A DNA stretch of 64,000 bases from CAVVSD01 sp963837655 (GCA_963837655.1 CAWIOK010000002.1:248001-312000); one strand, 5' to 3'. Counted from the first letter of the stretch, positions 36,335 through 45,147 are shown. Numbers and translations: made by a program. The notes: generated by a model from the letters alone, not told the origin.

Positions 36335-36847
36335 TCAGGCGGTCTGGCGGTGCGGCAGCTTCCAGCCCGGCCGCGGGAAGTGGCAGGTGTAGCCGTTCGG
36401 GATGCGCTGGAGGTAGTCCTGGTGCTCGGGCTCGGCCTCCCAGAAGGGGACGGCCTCGCTGAGCTCGGTCACGACCTTGCCGGGCCACAGCCCGGACGCC
36501 TCGACGTCGGCGATCGTGTCCTCGGCGACCTGGCGCTGCTCGTCGCTCGTGTAGAAGATCTCCGACCGGTAGGACGAGCCGATGTCGTTGCCCTGGCGGT
36601 CCTTCGTCGTCGGGTCGTGGATCTGGAAGAAGAACTCCAGGATGTCCCGGTAGGAGATGCGCTCAGGGTCGAAGACGATCTCGACGGCCTCGGCGTGACC
36701 GGGATGGTTCGGGTACGTGGGGTTCTCGTTGCGGCCACCGGTGTATCCGACCCGGGTGGAGATGACTCCGTCGCGCTGGCGCAGCAGCTCCTGGACACCC
36801 CAGAAGCAGCCTCCGGCGAGGATGGCGGTTTCGGTGTTGTCGCTCAT
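36335..36847 (-). CDS. msrA: Peptide-methionine (S)-S-oxide reductase
   Basis: 170 aa cytosolic repair enzyme that reduces methionine-S-sulfoxide. The catalytic Cys is in AGGCFWGVQE near residue 14; TRVGYTGGRNENPTYPNHPGHAEAVE and IGSSYRSEIFYTSDEQ are conserved, and the C-terminus ends with the FPRPGWKLPH region. GAAAGGAAG lies before the ATG. No MsrB is adjacent. Confidence 0.95.
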   Translation of the reverse strand: MSDNTETAILAGGCFWGVQELLRQRDGVISTRVGYTGGRNENPTYPNHPGHAEAVEIVFDPERISYRDILEFFFQIHDPTTKDRQGNDIGSSYRSEIFYTSDEQRQVAEDTIADVEASGLWPGKVVTELSEAVPFWEAEPEHQDYLQRIPNGYTCHFPRPGWKLPHRQTA

Positions 36848-36895
36848 CGCGATCTTCTTCCTTTCGAGGCTCTGCTTGCCCTTCAGTCTGACACG

Positions 36896-37441
36896 TCACA
36901 ACTCCCGGATGACCGTGGCCGGGACGCCCGCGACGAGCGTCGCCGGTGGGACGTCGTGCGTGACGACTGCACCGGCCGCGACGACGGAGCCGGCTCCGAC
37001 GGTCACGCCGGGGAGGATCGTCGCGGCGGTCGCGATCCACACGTTGGTCTCGATCGTGATCGGCGCCGCGGTGAGGTAGGCCAGCCGCTGGTCCGGTTCG
37101 ACGGGGTGACCGGACGTGACCAGGTTGACCTTGTTGGCGATCATGACCCGGTCTGCGATGTCGATGGGCGCGTAGCCCGTGAACATGCACTGATAACCGA
37201 TGAAGACGCCCTGGCCGACGGTGATGTTCAGTCCGTGATCGGCGTAGAAGGGGGGAATCAGCGTGAGTGAGTCGTCGACCGGCTTGCCGATCAGCTCCTC
37301 GAACGCCCTTCGGATCTGCTCCGCTTCGTCGACGCAGAACACGCTGAGCTCGGAGGACAGCCGGGTGGCCACCTTGACGCGTTCGAACAGATCGCGGGAC
37401 TCCTGCGTCCTGGTCTTGATCCACCACTGCCCTTGGTCCAT
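36896..37441 (-). CDS. Maltose/sugar O-acetyltransferase-like (LbH) protein
   Basis: 181 aa. The N-terminal domain (QESRDLFERVKVATRLSSEL, IRRAFEELIGKPVDDS) is the Mac cap, followed by hexapeptide repeats forming a left-handed beta helix (VGQGVFIGYQCMFTG, ADRVMIANKVNLVTSGHP, TVGAGSVVAAGAVVTHDVPP, GVPATVI). The catalytic His is in LVTSGHPV near 111. It acetylates a sugar hydroxyl from acetyl-CoA. Start ATG 37441; the sequence upstream is a decayed gene fragment. Confidence 0.88.
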   Translation of the reverse strand: MDQGQWWIKTRTQESRDLFERVKVATRLSSELSVFCVDEAEQIRRAFEELIGKPVDDSLTLIPPFYADHGLNITVGQGVFIGYQCMFTGYAPIDIADRVMIANKVNLVTSGHPVEPDQRLAYLTAAPITIETNVWIATAATILPGVTVGAGSVVAAGAVVTHDVPPATLVAGVPATVIREL

Positions 37442-37449
37442 CGGCAGCT

Positions 37450-37608
37450 TTTAGCATCGCCCTCGGCGGTCGCCGGCGACACGACCAGGGAGATGAACCT
37501 GGTCGCGTCGATCCGCCGACGCAGATCGGTCAGCTCCTCGTCGGAGAAGCTCACCTCATACGCGCGGAGGGCGGTGGCGCCGCCCGATGCGGTCTCAGTG
37601 GCGGACAC
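37450..37608 (-). pseudogene. Epoxide hydrolase N-terminal remnant
   Basis: A GTG at 37608 opens a frame with YEVSFSDEELTDLRRRIDAT, the start of the epoxide-hydrolase EHN domain. After about 40 residues homology stops, and the frame runs into the acetyltransferase start out of phase. The whole alpha/beta hydrolase body is missing, so a deletion joined the first 120 bases to unrelated sequence. Confidence 0.55.
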
Positions 37609-37712
37609 GTGTTCTCTTTCATGCTTGCTGCCGGATCGGCGTACGGTCGTGCCGCCGGTCGCGTGCTCGCGCCCACGCTCGACGTGAGCGTGTACGCGAC
37701 CGCCTGAGCGGC

Positions 37713-38530
37713 TCAGCCGCACCCGCGCCAGGTCTTCAGCGCCGGGGTCGGCACCTTCTTCGTCGCCGTGGTGTACGTCCAGTTCGTCGTCATGAAGCGG
37801 TACTGGTCCATTGCCAGGCCGCCCTTGTTCGGGTTGTGGCCCGGGTCGAGCGGCGTGAAGAGCGTGCCCAGGAGCTGGTTCGACGAGGAGTTGGGCGGGA
37901 AGTTCTTCGCCGGCGGGTCACCGCCGGTGAAGTCGGTCTGGGAGAACACGAGGAACGGCGTGTCGCCCACCTCGCGGACGCCGTAGCGCAGGAACACCGG
38001 CGACGTCACGTCCCCGAACGGCTCCTCGAAGTCGCAGCCGATGCCGGAGATCTGCTCCTGCGGGCCCTCGAACGTGCCGTTGTAGGAGTTCGTGTCGCTC
38101 GAGGTCATGAGCACGAAGGGGTACGCGGAGGGGAGCACGCCCTGCCAGATCTGCCGCGTGGCGCTCACCTGGTAGAGCTTCGAGGCGCTCACGATGTCGT
38201 CGTCGGTCAGTTGCCACTCGGCTGTGCAGCTCGGGCTGCTGCCCGGGTCGCACCCGCCGAGCGCACCGACGTCTGTGCGGTCGTTCGCGGCGATCGCCGT
38301 GCTGGTCGGCGAGCGCCTGGCCGACCTTCGACGACGCGGCCTCGACGCGCTCTCCCCACTCGATCGTCGACTGTCCCGATCCTGGGGAGAACAGGTCGCC
38401 CGTGATGAGGAAGACCGCGGAGATCGGCCGGCGGCAGGCGCGTCGAACGCGTCCAAGAGGTCGGCGAAGCTCTTGAGACCCTGGCCCGAGAACGGGGACG
38501 ACAGGTTCCCGACGAGTGGTTCTGAGACCT
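37713..38530 (-). pseudogene. Degenerate gene, secreted-type protein of unknown family
   Basis: Coherent protein pieces lie in different frames: LSSPFSGQGLKSFADLLDAF, then ISAVFLITGDLFSPGSGQST and IEWGERVEAASSKVGQALADQ, then a long intact C-terminus (WQLTDDDIVSASKLYQV, GTFEGPQEQISGIGC, VFLRYGVREVGDTPFLVF, TWRGCG) to the stop at 37713. The frame changes need one lost and one gained base, and the N-terminus is absent. Unlike the single-insertion genes elsewhere, this looks truly decayed. No family is recognised. Confidence 0.55.
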
Positions 38531-38592
38531 GACGCCGCGCACGGGCGCGGTTGGGCCGCGCCGACGCGGGTGCGGGGGTTGGCGTCCTCTCC

Positions 38593-39786
38593 TCACCCCT
38601 CGAAGTGCACCTCGAGCCGATCGACGCGCAGCGAGAACGGCGACCCGACGATCTCCGTGTCGCCGACCTCGAAGCCCGACCAACGGTCCAGCGCGGCGTG
38701 CAGCGACTCCTCCATCTCGACGACGGCGACGGGTCGCCCCGCGCAGAAGTGCCTGCCGTGGCCGAAGTTCAGGCCGGCCGCCGCCCTGCGTGAGATGTCG
38801 AACCGATCCGGGTGCGTGTAGACCACGGGGTCGCGGTTGGCGGCGAGCACGTTCGTGAAGATCATGGCGCCCGGTTCGATCACCAGCCCCTCGGCCTCGA
38901 TCGCCTCGTCGGCGATGCGCAAGCCGGCGAGGAAGCCCGGCTTCCAGCGGGCGCCCTCGACGACCGCGCCAGGGACGAGGCTTCGGTCGGACCGCAGGGC
39001 GTGCCATGCCTCCGGGTGCTCGTGCAGGGCCATCAGATTGAGGCACATCTGGGTGTTCGTGTTGTCCGTGCTGCCGCCGAGGACCGTGAGCGCGAGATCC
39101 ATCACCTCGGCGTCGGTCAGCGCGTTCTCGCCGGAGGCGGCGAGCATCGCGGAGAGGAGGTCGTCGCCCGGGTCGCGACGGCGATGCTCGATGAGCTCGG
39201 CAAGGTAGTCGTGGGCCTCGGCGAAGGCCTCCTCGGCGGCTGCCCCCGTTCCGGGCAGGAACGTGAGGATCCGCAGGATGCGGTCGGAGACGCTCGCGAC
39301 GAAGGAAGCGTCCTCCAGAGGCGCCCCGATCATGTGGCAGAAGAGCGTCGAGGGCAGCCGTCGGCCGACGATGTCGGCGAAGTCGCACGTCCCGGCCTCC
39401 TCCGCCTCGGAGAGCCAGTCGTCGACGTGGCGCCGGGAGGCGGCGCGCAGTCGCTCGACCGCGCCGGCGTTGAAGTACGGCATGATCGCGCCGCGCAACC
39501 GCCGGTGCAGAGCGCCCTCCGCGCCGAGCAGGCTCCCGACGAACAGATCGAACATCGGGCCGTCGGTGATGCCCTGCTCGGCGAGGACCCCGGCGAACCC
39601 GGTGTTGAGCCGCGGGTCCATGAGCACCTTCTGGCACGTGCTGTGGCGCAGGAACTCCAGCCCGCGATCGCTCCTCGCCACCGGGCCACGGTCCCGGGCC
39701 TCGGCGATCAGGGGGTAGGGGTCGGTGGCGTACCCGTCGGAGAAGACGTCGAGGTACGGCAGGTGATCGGCATGTCCGACGTCCAT
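38593..39786 (-). CDS. Cytochrome P450
   Basis: 397 aa soluble bacterial P450. The heme-ligand loop LNFGHGRHFCAGRPVA (Cys near residue 346) is unmistakable; the I-helix reads LTVLGGSTDNTNTQM with Thr in the oxygen-activation region, and ExxR is in the K helix (EGARW is the nearest match, so slightly unusual). It starts MDVGHADHLPYLDVF; an extension to 39933 would overlap the divergent gene. Divergent, 34 bases from a flavin monooxygenase-like gene, so the two may act on the same compound, for example a terpenoid, steroid or aromatic. Confidence 0.92.
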   Translation of the reverse strand: MDVGHADHLPYLDVFSDGYATDPYPLIAEARDRGPVARSDRGLEFLRHSTCQKVLMDPRLNTGFAGVLAEQGITDGPMFDLFVGSLLGAEGALHRRLRGAIMPYFNAGAVERLRAASRRHVDDWLSEAEEAGTCDFADIVGRRLPSTLFCHMIGAPLEDASFVASVSDRILRILTFLPGTGAAAEEAFAEAHDYLAELIEHRRRDPGDDLLSAMLAASGENALTDAEVMDLALTVLGGSTDNTNTQMCLNLMALHEHPEAWHALRSDRSLVPGAVVEGARWKPGFLAGLRIADEAIEAEGLVIEPGAMIFTNVLAANRDPVVYTHPDRFDISRRAAAGLNFGHGRHFCAGRPVAVVEMEESLHAALDRWSGFEVGDTEIVGSPFSLRVDRLEVHFEG

Positions 39787-39820
39787 CGGCTCCCCCCGAG
39801 CGCGTGAAGGCGGACAGTAC

Positions 39821-41101
39821 ATGTGCGACCATCCCGGCTTGAGCCAGATCTCGACCGAGCCGACTGCGGGGTTCCCTGCGCCGGAGCCTGACCTCACGCC
39901 CGCGCAGCTCATCGCGCGCGCCGAGGCGCTCATCCCGATGCTCCGCGACCAGCAGGACGACGCGGAGCAGCGCGGCCACTACGGCGAGGACGTCCACCGG
40001 GCGTTCCTCCAGGCGGGCTTCTCCCGCTGCCTGCAGCCCCGGCGCTTCGGGGGCTACGCGTTCGGGCTGCCCACGTTCCTGCGCACCATGGTGAAGATCG
40101 CGACCGGCGACCCGGGCACCGGCTGGTGCCTGACCCTCGCCTCCAGCCACGCGCTCGTCGTCGGGACGTACTTCTCCGCCGAGACGCAGGCCGTCGCGTT
40201 CGGGCCCGACGGTGACTTCCGCAGCCCTCATCCGGTCGCTCCGGTGGGCGAGGCGCGCCGCGACGGAGACGGTTGGCGGGTCAGCGGCACGGCGCGCTAC
40301 GCCTCCGGGATCCCCTACGCCACGTGGGCGCTGTGCAACGCGCTCGTGCCGCCGGAGGACGGAGCCGGGCCTCCGAAGATCATCGTGCTGCTCGTACCGC
40401 GCCACGACCTGCGGGTGCTCGACGACTGGGGAGCGGTGCACGGGACCGTCCTCGGGATGAACTCCAGCGGCTCGAACGGCTTCACGCTCGACGACGTCCT
40501 CGTACCCGACGGGTTCTGGATCCCCTACGACTGGCGCGGGCCCAGCCCGCGCACCACTCCCGGATACGAGCTGCACCGCGATCCTCTCTACCTGTCGCGG
40601 CTCGCGGGCCCCTACCACGCCACGCTGGTCGCGCCGGTCGTGGGTGCGGCGCGGGCAGCGCTGGACGAGTTCCGGGCGTTCGCGATCGAGAGGACGACGA
40701 CGTTCCCCCCGATGGTCCCGCGGTTCCGCTTCCACGACGACCAGCGCGCCTACGGCATGGCGATGGGGATGGCGGACGCCGCCGAGACGATCCTCTACGG
40801 CTTCGGCGAGCAGTACATGGAGGCGGTCTCGCGATGGGCGGCCGAGGGCGAGGGGATGGGCCCCGAGCAGGACGCGCGGTGGTGGGCGATGCTCCAACAG
40901 GCCGGCGGGCTCGCCGCCGGCGCCGTCGAAACCCTCGCGCACCGCGCGACGACGACCTGGACCGGCAAGGGCTCGAGGCTCGGCCGGTACTTCCGCGACG
41001 TGACGATGTACCGCCAGCACATCTCCGCGCAGCAGATCGACATGGCGGTCCGCAACGGCGCGTTCTTCCTCGGCGCCAGCGACTCCTGGATGGGCGGCTG
41101 A
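39821..41101 (+). CDS. Acyl-CoA-dehydrogenase-fold flavin monooxygenase-like protein
   Basis: 426 aa. It has the N-terminal helical domain (AQLIARAEALIPMLRDQQDDAE), FGGYAFGLPTFLRTMVKIATGD and GWCLTLASSHALVVG, then a beta domain (GDGWRVSGTARYASGIPYATW) and a C-terminal four-helix bundle (MYRQHISAQQIDMAVRNGAF). This is the layout of group D flavin monooxygenases such as HsaA/HpaB-like enzymes rather than true acyl-CoA dehydrogenases, which need a separate reductase; none is adjacent. TTG 39842 is an alternative start. Confidence 0.8.
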   Translation: MCDHPGLSQISTEPTAGFPAPEPDLTPAQLIARAEALIPMLRDQQDDAEQRGHYGEDVHRAFLQAGFSRCLQPRRFGGYAFGLPTFLRTMVKIATGDPGTGWCLTLASSHALVVGTYFSAETQAVAFGPDGDFRSPHPVAPVGEARRDGDGWRVSGTARYASGIPYATWALCNALVPPEDGAGPPKIIVLLVPRHDLRVLDDWGAVHGTVLGMNSSGSNGFTLDDVLVPDGFWIPYDWRGPSPRTTPGYELHRDPLYLSRLAGPYHATLVAPVVGAARAALDEFRAFAIERTTTFPPMVPRFRFHDDQRAYGMAMGMADAAETILYGFGEQYMEAVSRWAAEGEGMGPEQDARWWAMLQQAGGLAAGAVETLAHRATTTWTGKGSRLGRYFRDVTMYRQHISAQQIDMAVRNGAFFLGASDSWMGG

Positions 41102-41170
41102 GAGCGGCCGGTCGGTCCCGCCCGTCGGCGATCTCGCCGTGGTGGACGGGTTGGGCGTCCCCACAACAAG

Positions 41171-41194
41171 AAAGCCCCGCGATCGCGGGGCTTT
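41171..41194. terminator. Bidirectional intrinsic terminator after tRNA-Leu
   Basis: AAAGCCCCGC-GATC-GCGGGGCTTT is a perfect inverted repeat with flanking A/T runs on both strands, between the convergent monooxygenase gene and tRNA-Leu. Confidence 0.85.
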
Positions 41195-41199
41195 TCCAG

Positions 41200-41285
<86 letters not shown>

Positions 41286-41366
41286 GAGGGACGGCGGCCA
41301 GCATAGCGAGCGTCGGTGTTCCCTGGCCGGCGGTTTGCTTCCGTCCTGACCCCGCGCTAGCTTGTG

Positions 41367-41380
41367 CGAACACATGTTCG
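41367..41380. promoter_or_regulatory. SOS box of lexA
   Basis: CGAAC-ACAT-GTTCG, a perfect actinobacterial LexA operator, 49 bases before the lexA ATG. It lies just downstream of a possible promoter (TTGCTT 41335-41340, 17 bases, TAGCTT 41358-41363), so LexA would repress its own initiation. Confidence 0.92.
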
Positions 41381-41429
41381 TACGACTGCCAACGCCACCG
41401 CCCACCGGGAAGCGAGAGGAGCTTGACCG

Positions 41430-42050
41430 ATGGACCTGACGAAGCGCCAGCAGGAGATCTTCGACTTCATCAAGCGCTATTCCGCGAAGAACGGCTACCC
41501 CCCGACCGTCCGTGACATCGGCAAGGCGGTCGGACTTGCGTCGTCGTCGACGGTGCACGCCCACCTGGCCAACCTCGAGAAGCTGGGGCTGCTGCGGCGG
41601 GACCCGACCAAGCCGCGGGCGATCGAGATGCTCGACCGCGCGATGGACTCCGTCCGCTCGGTCGTCCGGCCGGCCGGCGTCCCGCTCGTGGGCTCCGTCG
41701 CGGCCGGTCAGCCGATCCTCGCGGAGGAGAACATCGAGGAGTACGTCGACGTCCCGTCCGCCGCGGGCGGCGAGGACGGCGACTTCGTCCTGCGCGTGCG
41801 GGGCGAGTCGATGATCGATGCCGGGATCCTGGAGGGCGACTTCGTCGTCGTCCGGCCGCAGGACGTTGCCGCCGACGGTGAGATCGTCGTCGCCCTGGTC
41901 GGCGAGGAGTCCGAGGCGACGGTCAAGCGCTTCTTCCATGAGGTCGACCACGTGCGGCTGCAGCCGGAGAACAAGACCATGGAGCCGATCCGCTCGAAGG
42001 ACGTCCGCGTGCTCGGGAAGGTCGTCGGCCTGTACCGGAGCGTGCCATGA
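41430..42050 (+). CDS. lexA: SOS repressor LexA
   Basis: 206 aa. The N-terminal winged helix (RQQEIFDFIKRYSAKNGYPP, GLASSSTVHAHLANLEKLG) binds the SOS box. The autocleavage site is SVAAGQPI (Ala-Gly near residue 91), with catalytic Ser in RGESMIDAG near 128 and Lys in ATVKRFF near 166. RecA filaments trigger self-cleavage. AGGAG lies upstream of the ATG. The stop overlaps the ATG of a zinc-ribbon gene (ATGA), an unusual partner for lexA. Confidence 0.97.
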   Translation: MDLTKRQQEIFDFIKRYSAKNGYPPTVRDIGKAVGLASSSTVHAHLANLEKLGLLRRDPTKPRAIEMLDRAMDSVRSVVRPAGVPLVGSVAAGQPILAEENIEEYVDVPSAAGGEDGDFVLRVRGESMIDAGILEGDFVVVRPQDVAADGEIVVALVGEESEATVKRFFHEVDHVRLQPENKTMEPIRSKDVRVLGKVVGLYRSVP

Positions 42051-42271
42051 GCATCACCTTGACTCGCGACATCGCACAGCCTTCGCTGCTCGATGCCGCC
42101 CCCCGGCGCGGCGCGACGCTCGAGGACGTCATCTCGGGTGCCTGGGAGGGCCTCGCTGCGCACGACGTCGTGTCCTGCCCGGTCTGCCACGGCGAGATGG
42201 TGCCGCGGTACGGCTCGGGCGGCACGACGGTGGGTGGTCGCTGCCACGACTGCGGCACCACGCTGAGCTGA
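42047..42271 (+). CDS. Small zinc-ribbon protein cotranslated with LexA
   Basis: 74 aa. The N-terminal half is a helical segment (TLEDVISGAWEGLAAHD) and the C-terminal half a zinc ribbon with CPVCHGEM and CHDCGTTL, two CxxC knuckles 21 residues apart. The ATG overlaps the lexA TGA, so it should be DNA-damage induced. It may bind DNA, RNA or a repair protein; no family beyond zinc ribbon is recognised. Confidence 0.8.
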   Translation: MSITLTRDIAQPSLLDAAPRRGATLEDVISGAWEGLAAHDVVSCPVCHGEMVPRYGSGGTTVGGRCHDCGTTLS

Positions 42272-42365
42272 GGTCGGTCCGGACGACGCTGCCTCGTCGT
42301 CCTCGGGTCGGACGACCCGGCAAAGGCGCGTCCGCTCTGCGGAACCTCTACGGTGCGGCGCCTGC

Positions 42366-43223
42366 GTGATCGACTGGCTACTGCCCACCGTGTTCAACAT
42401 CGTCGCTGTCGCAGGCTTGGGCGTTGTGTCGAGTCGCGCGCTTCGCTCGATGTCGTGGCGCAGCCTGCTGCTGCCGACGGCCGGTGCGTACCTGATCGTG
42501 GCTGCGGCTCTGATCGCGGTCGGCGACGCGGGCCTCGGGTTCGACGGCGACTGGGGCTGGGCGGCGGTCTCGGGCGGTTTGATCGTGACCGCGTTCGTCT
42601 CGATGAACGTCGCACTCGGGTCCGGGGAGGCGAGCAAGGTCATCACCTCCTCGGCCGCCTACCCGGCGGTGACGCTGCTGCTGGCGGCGGTGGCGCTGGG
42701 GGAGACCGTGACCAGCGGGCGATGGCTCGGGACGTTCATCGTCATCGCCGGCGTGAGCGTGATCGCCCTGAGCGGGCCGCGGTTGCCGCCGGCGCTGCGC
42801 CCGCCGCGGTCGTGGAGGTGGCTGGCCCCGACGCTGGTCTTCACGTGTGCCCTCGGGGTGATCGGGGTGACGAGCCGTCTCGCACTGGACACACTGGACT
42901 GGTACGACCTGGTCGTCTGGGCGGCGCTGTTCTACACCACGGCCGCCCTGTGCGTGTTCGTCCACGGGCGGGCACGCGGCGAGCGCTTCGTGCGGCCCGA
43001 TCGCTGGGCGGTCGTCGCGGGCACCCTGGCCGTGCTCTCGCTCGCCGCGCTGTACGTGGCCCTGGGCAACGGTGAGGCGAGCATCGTCATCCCGGTCTCG
43101 TCGGCGTTCCCGATCGTCACCCTCCTGCTCGCGTGGCTCCTGCTGGGCGAGCGCCTCACGGTCCGCCGCTCCCTCGGCACGGTTGTCGTCGTCGCAGGCG
43201 TGGTCGTCATCACCGCCGTCTGA
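42366..43223 (+). CDS. EamA/DMT-family transporter
   Basis: 285 aa, ten helices in two EamA repeats: the first ends VALGETVTSGRWLGTFIVIAGVSVI, the second LLLGERLTVRRSLGTVVVVAGVVVI, the paired signature of drug/metabolite exporters. GSGEASKVITSSAAYPAVTL and GNGEASIVIPVSSAFPIVTL are the matching internal repeats. Start GTG 42366. The substrate is unknown. Confidence 0.9.
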   Translation: MIDWLLPTVFNIVAVAGLGVVSSRALRSMSWRSLLLPTAGAYLIVAAALIAVGDAGLGFDGDWGWAAVSGGLIVTAFVSMNVALGSGEASKVITSSAAYPAVTLLLAAVALGETVTSGRWLGTFIVIAGVSVIALSGPRLPPALRPPRSWRWLAPTLVFTCALGVIGVTSRLALDTLDWYDLVVWAALFYTTAALCVFVHGRARGERFVRPDRWAVVAGTLAVLSLAALYVALGNGEASIVIPVSSAFPIVTLLLAWLLLGERLTVRRSLGTVVVVAGVVVITAV

Positions 43224-43356
43224 GCTGACCCGCTGCGCCGCGGCGCCCAAGGGCCCCGTCCGAAGGAGGCGACCGATGTCACACGTGGATCGGCGATATG
43301 CCTGCACTCTGGATGTGCGGCTCCACGCCGCAACTCCCCCAGCACGTGAGGACCAC

Positions 43357-43500
43357 ATGACCCGACTCGTCTCCCTGATCAGGGGCGCGCTGCGCTCCGA
43401 CGCGCACCGCGAGCCCGACGTCCACTTCCACGCCGTCGCCGGCCGGCCCGAGGTCTGCCACGACGCGCGCTGCTCGCGCCCGCAGCTCGCTGTCCACTAG
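43357..43500 (+). CDS. Small protein with Cys pair
   Basis: 47 aa: an N-terminal basic helix (LVSLIRGALRS) then DVHFHAVAGRPEVCHDARCS, a HxH plus CxxxxC pattern that could bind a metal. GAGG precedes the ATG by five bases. An in-frame start at 43276 is possible. It ends 35 bases before rnpB. Confidence 0.5.
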   Translation: MTRLVSLIRGALRSDAHREPDVHFHAVAGRPEVCHDARCSRPQLAVH

Positions 43501-43535
43501 TCACCACCCGCGTCTCGATCGCCGGTACGCTCTGA

Positions 43536-43867
43536 CCCTGCAGACCAGGCAGTCGCGGAGGCTCGCCCTTCGAGGAAAGTCCGGACATCACAGGGCAGGG
43601 TGGTCGGGAGACCGACCCGGGGAAACCCGCGGGACAGTGCCACAGAAATGACACCGCCGATGGCGCCGGCGCTTCGCGTCGGTCGCACAGGCAAGGTTGA
43701 AATGGTGCGGTAAGAGCGCACCGGCGTCGTGGTGACACGGCGGCCAGGCAAACCCCACCCGATGCAAGGCCAAGCAGGACCGTTCGCAGGTTGCCCGCCA
43801 AGGTCCAGGTCGGCCGCATAGATGGATGGCTGCTCAACGACAGGATCCGGCTTACCGGTCTGCTACG
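43536..43867 (+). ncRNA. rnpB: RNase P RNA, class A
   Basis: Catalytic RNA of RNase P that trims tRNA 5' ends. P1 pairs GCAGACC (43540-43546) with GGTCTGC (43857-43863). Conserved blocks follow in order: GAGGAAAGTCCGGAC (CR I), ACAGAAA, GGTAAGAGCGCACC, GGCAAACCCCACCC, and the 3' core ATAGATGGATGGC with ACAGGATCCGGCTTAC. Exact ends are estimated from P1. Confidence 0.95.
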
Positions 43868-43870
43868 GGA

Positions 43871-43897
43871 GGGCCCCGCCCTCGGGCGGGGCCTTCC
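43871..43897 (+). terminator. rnpB terminator
   Basis: GGCCCCGCC-CTC-GGGCGGGGCC followed by TTCCT. The strong GC stem is directly after rnpB and before the convergent citrate-synthase-like gene. Confidence 0.75.
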
Positions 43898-43902
43898 TAT
43901 GC

Positions 43903-45087
43903 CTACCCCAGCGGCGCCGGCCCCGTGTAGGCCGCCCGCGGCCGGAAGCGCAGCCGGTGCGGGTACTCCTCGATCGCGTGCGCGACGAGGCCGGCGACCC
44001 GCGCGAGCGAGAAGATCGCCTCCGCGGCGCCCGGCGCCAGCCCGCAGCCCACCGAGAGCGCGCCGAGCGCGAAGTCGACGTTGGGCGCCGGGCCGTCCTG
44101 CCTGCCCGCGAGGGCGACGACCGCGTCCGACACAGCGAGGCGCCCCGGGTCGGCCGCGCGCGGGAGGAGGTCCAGCAGGGCGTCGGCGCGCGGGTCGCGC
44201 CCGCGGTAGACGCCGAGCCCGAACCCAGGCAGCCGTCCGTCCGTCCGCAGGCGCTCGCCGAGCGCGGCGCCCGCTCCCTCGGGCGTCTCGATCGTCGCGA
44301 GCAGCGCCTCGACCGCGCCTGAGCTCGCGCCGTGCAGCGCGCCGCCGAGCACGCTCAGGCCGGTCAGCACAACGAGGTAGGGATCCGCCCAGGTCGACGC
44401 CGCGACCCGTGCGGCGAGCGTCGATGCCGCGAGTTCGTGGTCGGCGAGCAGGACGAGCGCGGCATCCAGCGTGTTCAGCGCGGCCGGGCTGGGCGGGTCG
44501 GCGGCGAGACGCGACCACAGCCGTGCCGCGATCGAGCCGTCGCGCGGGCCCGACTGCGCGGGCAGCGCATCGACGAGCGTCGCGATCAGCGTCCGTCCGA
44601 CGGCGCGGACGGCGGCGGGACGGCGGTCGTCGCGCAGCGGATCGGTGGCGGCGGCGGCCGCGGCGACGACCCGCATCCGCTCGACGGGCCGCGCGCCCGA
44701 CGGCAGTGCCGCCTGGGCGTTCTCGCAGACGGTGTGCATCTCGCCGGGGGATCGCCACGGTGTGTGGGCCTCGGTCGAGTCCCACAGGAGCTCGGCCACC
44801 TGCTCGAAGGACCGGAAGCGGGCGAGCTCCGTCGCGTCGCGACCGCGGAAGTACAGGTGACCCTCGACGTCGATGAGCGTCAGCTCGGTGTCGACGACCA
44901 CCTCAAGCGCGCCGGCGCGTCCGCCGTGGCGTGCGCGGCCCGCGAGCCGCTCGACCTCGGCCGGGTCGAAGCGTGAGCGCCGCCCGTCGCTGTCGGGGTG
45001 GCGCGTGAGCATGCCGCGGCTGACGTACGCGTAGACGGTCTGAGGCTTGACGCCCAGCCGCCGGGCGGTCTCCGCGGTCGAGAGCAC
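43903..45087 (-). CDS. HTH-fused citrate-synthase-like protein, catalytic His replaced
   Basis: 394 aa. Residues 1-55 are a MerR-type helix-turn-helix (TAETARRLGVKPQTVYAYVSRG), followed by a wing-like RRSRFDPAEVERLAGRARHG, then a citrate synthase fold. The first active-site His is kept (GGALHGASSGAVEA), and the Asp region NVDFALGA is kept, but the GFGHxVYR box reads GFGLGVYRGRDPRA, with Leu in place of the catalytic His. It is likely a DNA-binding sensor of oxaloacetate, acetyl-CoA or citrate rather than an enzyme. The GTG start abuts a TATAAA, so the message may be leaderless. Divergent from an intact citrate synthase. Confidence 0.85.
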   Translation of the reverse strand: MLSTAETARRLGVKPQTVYAYVSRGMLTRHPDSDGRRSRFDPAEVERLAGRARHGGRAGALEVVVDTELTLIDVEGHLYFRGRDATELARFRSFEQVAELLWDSTEAHTPWRSPGEMHTVCENAQAALPSGARPVERMRVVAAAAAATDPLRDDRRPAAVRAVGRTLIATLVDALPAQSGPRDGSIAARLWSRLAADPPSPAALNTLDAALVLLADHELAASTLAARVAASTWADPYLVVLTGLSVLGGALHGASSGAVEALLATIETPEGAGAALGERLRTDGRLPGFGLGVYRGRDPRADALLDLLPRAADPGRLAVSDAVVALAGRQDGPAPNVDFALGALSVGCGLAPGAAEAIFSLARVAGLVAHAIEEYPHRLRFRPRAAYTGPAPLG

Positions 45088-45097
45088 CCTATTTATA

Positions 45098-45110
45098 TTG
45101 ATGCAATCAA
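45098..45110. promoter_or_regulatory. Palindrome between divergent citrate synthase genes
   Basis: TTGAT-GCA-ATCAA is a perfect 5-base inverted repeat in a 60-base AT-rich gap, overlapping a TATAAA (minus strand, 45092-45097) and next to a TTGACA (45113-45118, plus strand). It is a natural candidate operator for the HTH-citrate synthase protein. Confidence 0.55.
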
Positions 45111-45147
45111 CGTTGACAGTGCAAATCGTGCGGAGCACGCTCAGTCC

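Noticed and set aside
45098..45110. Attachment site or transposon inverted repeat
   Set aside because: No integrase or transposase nearby; the position in a divergent promoter fits an operator better.
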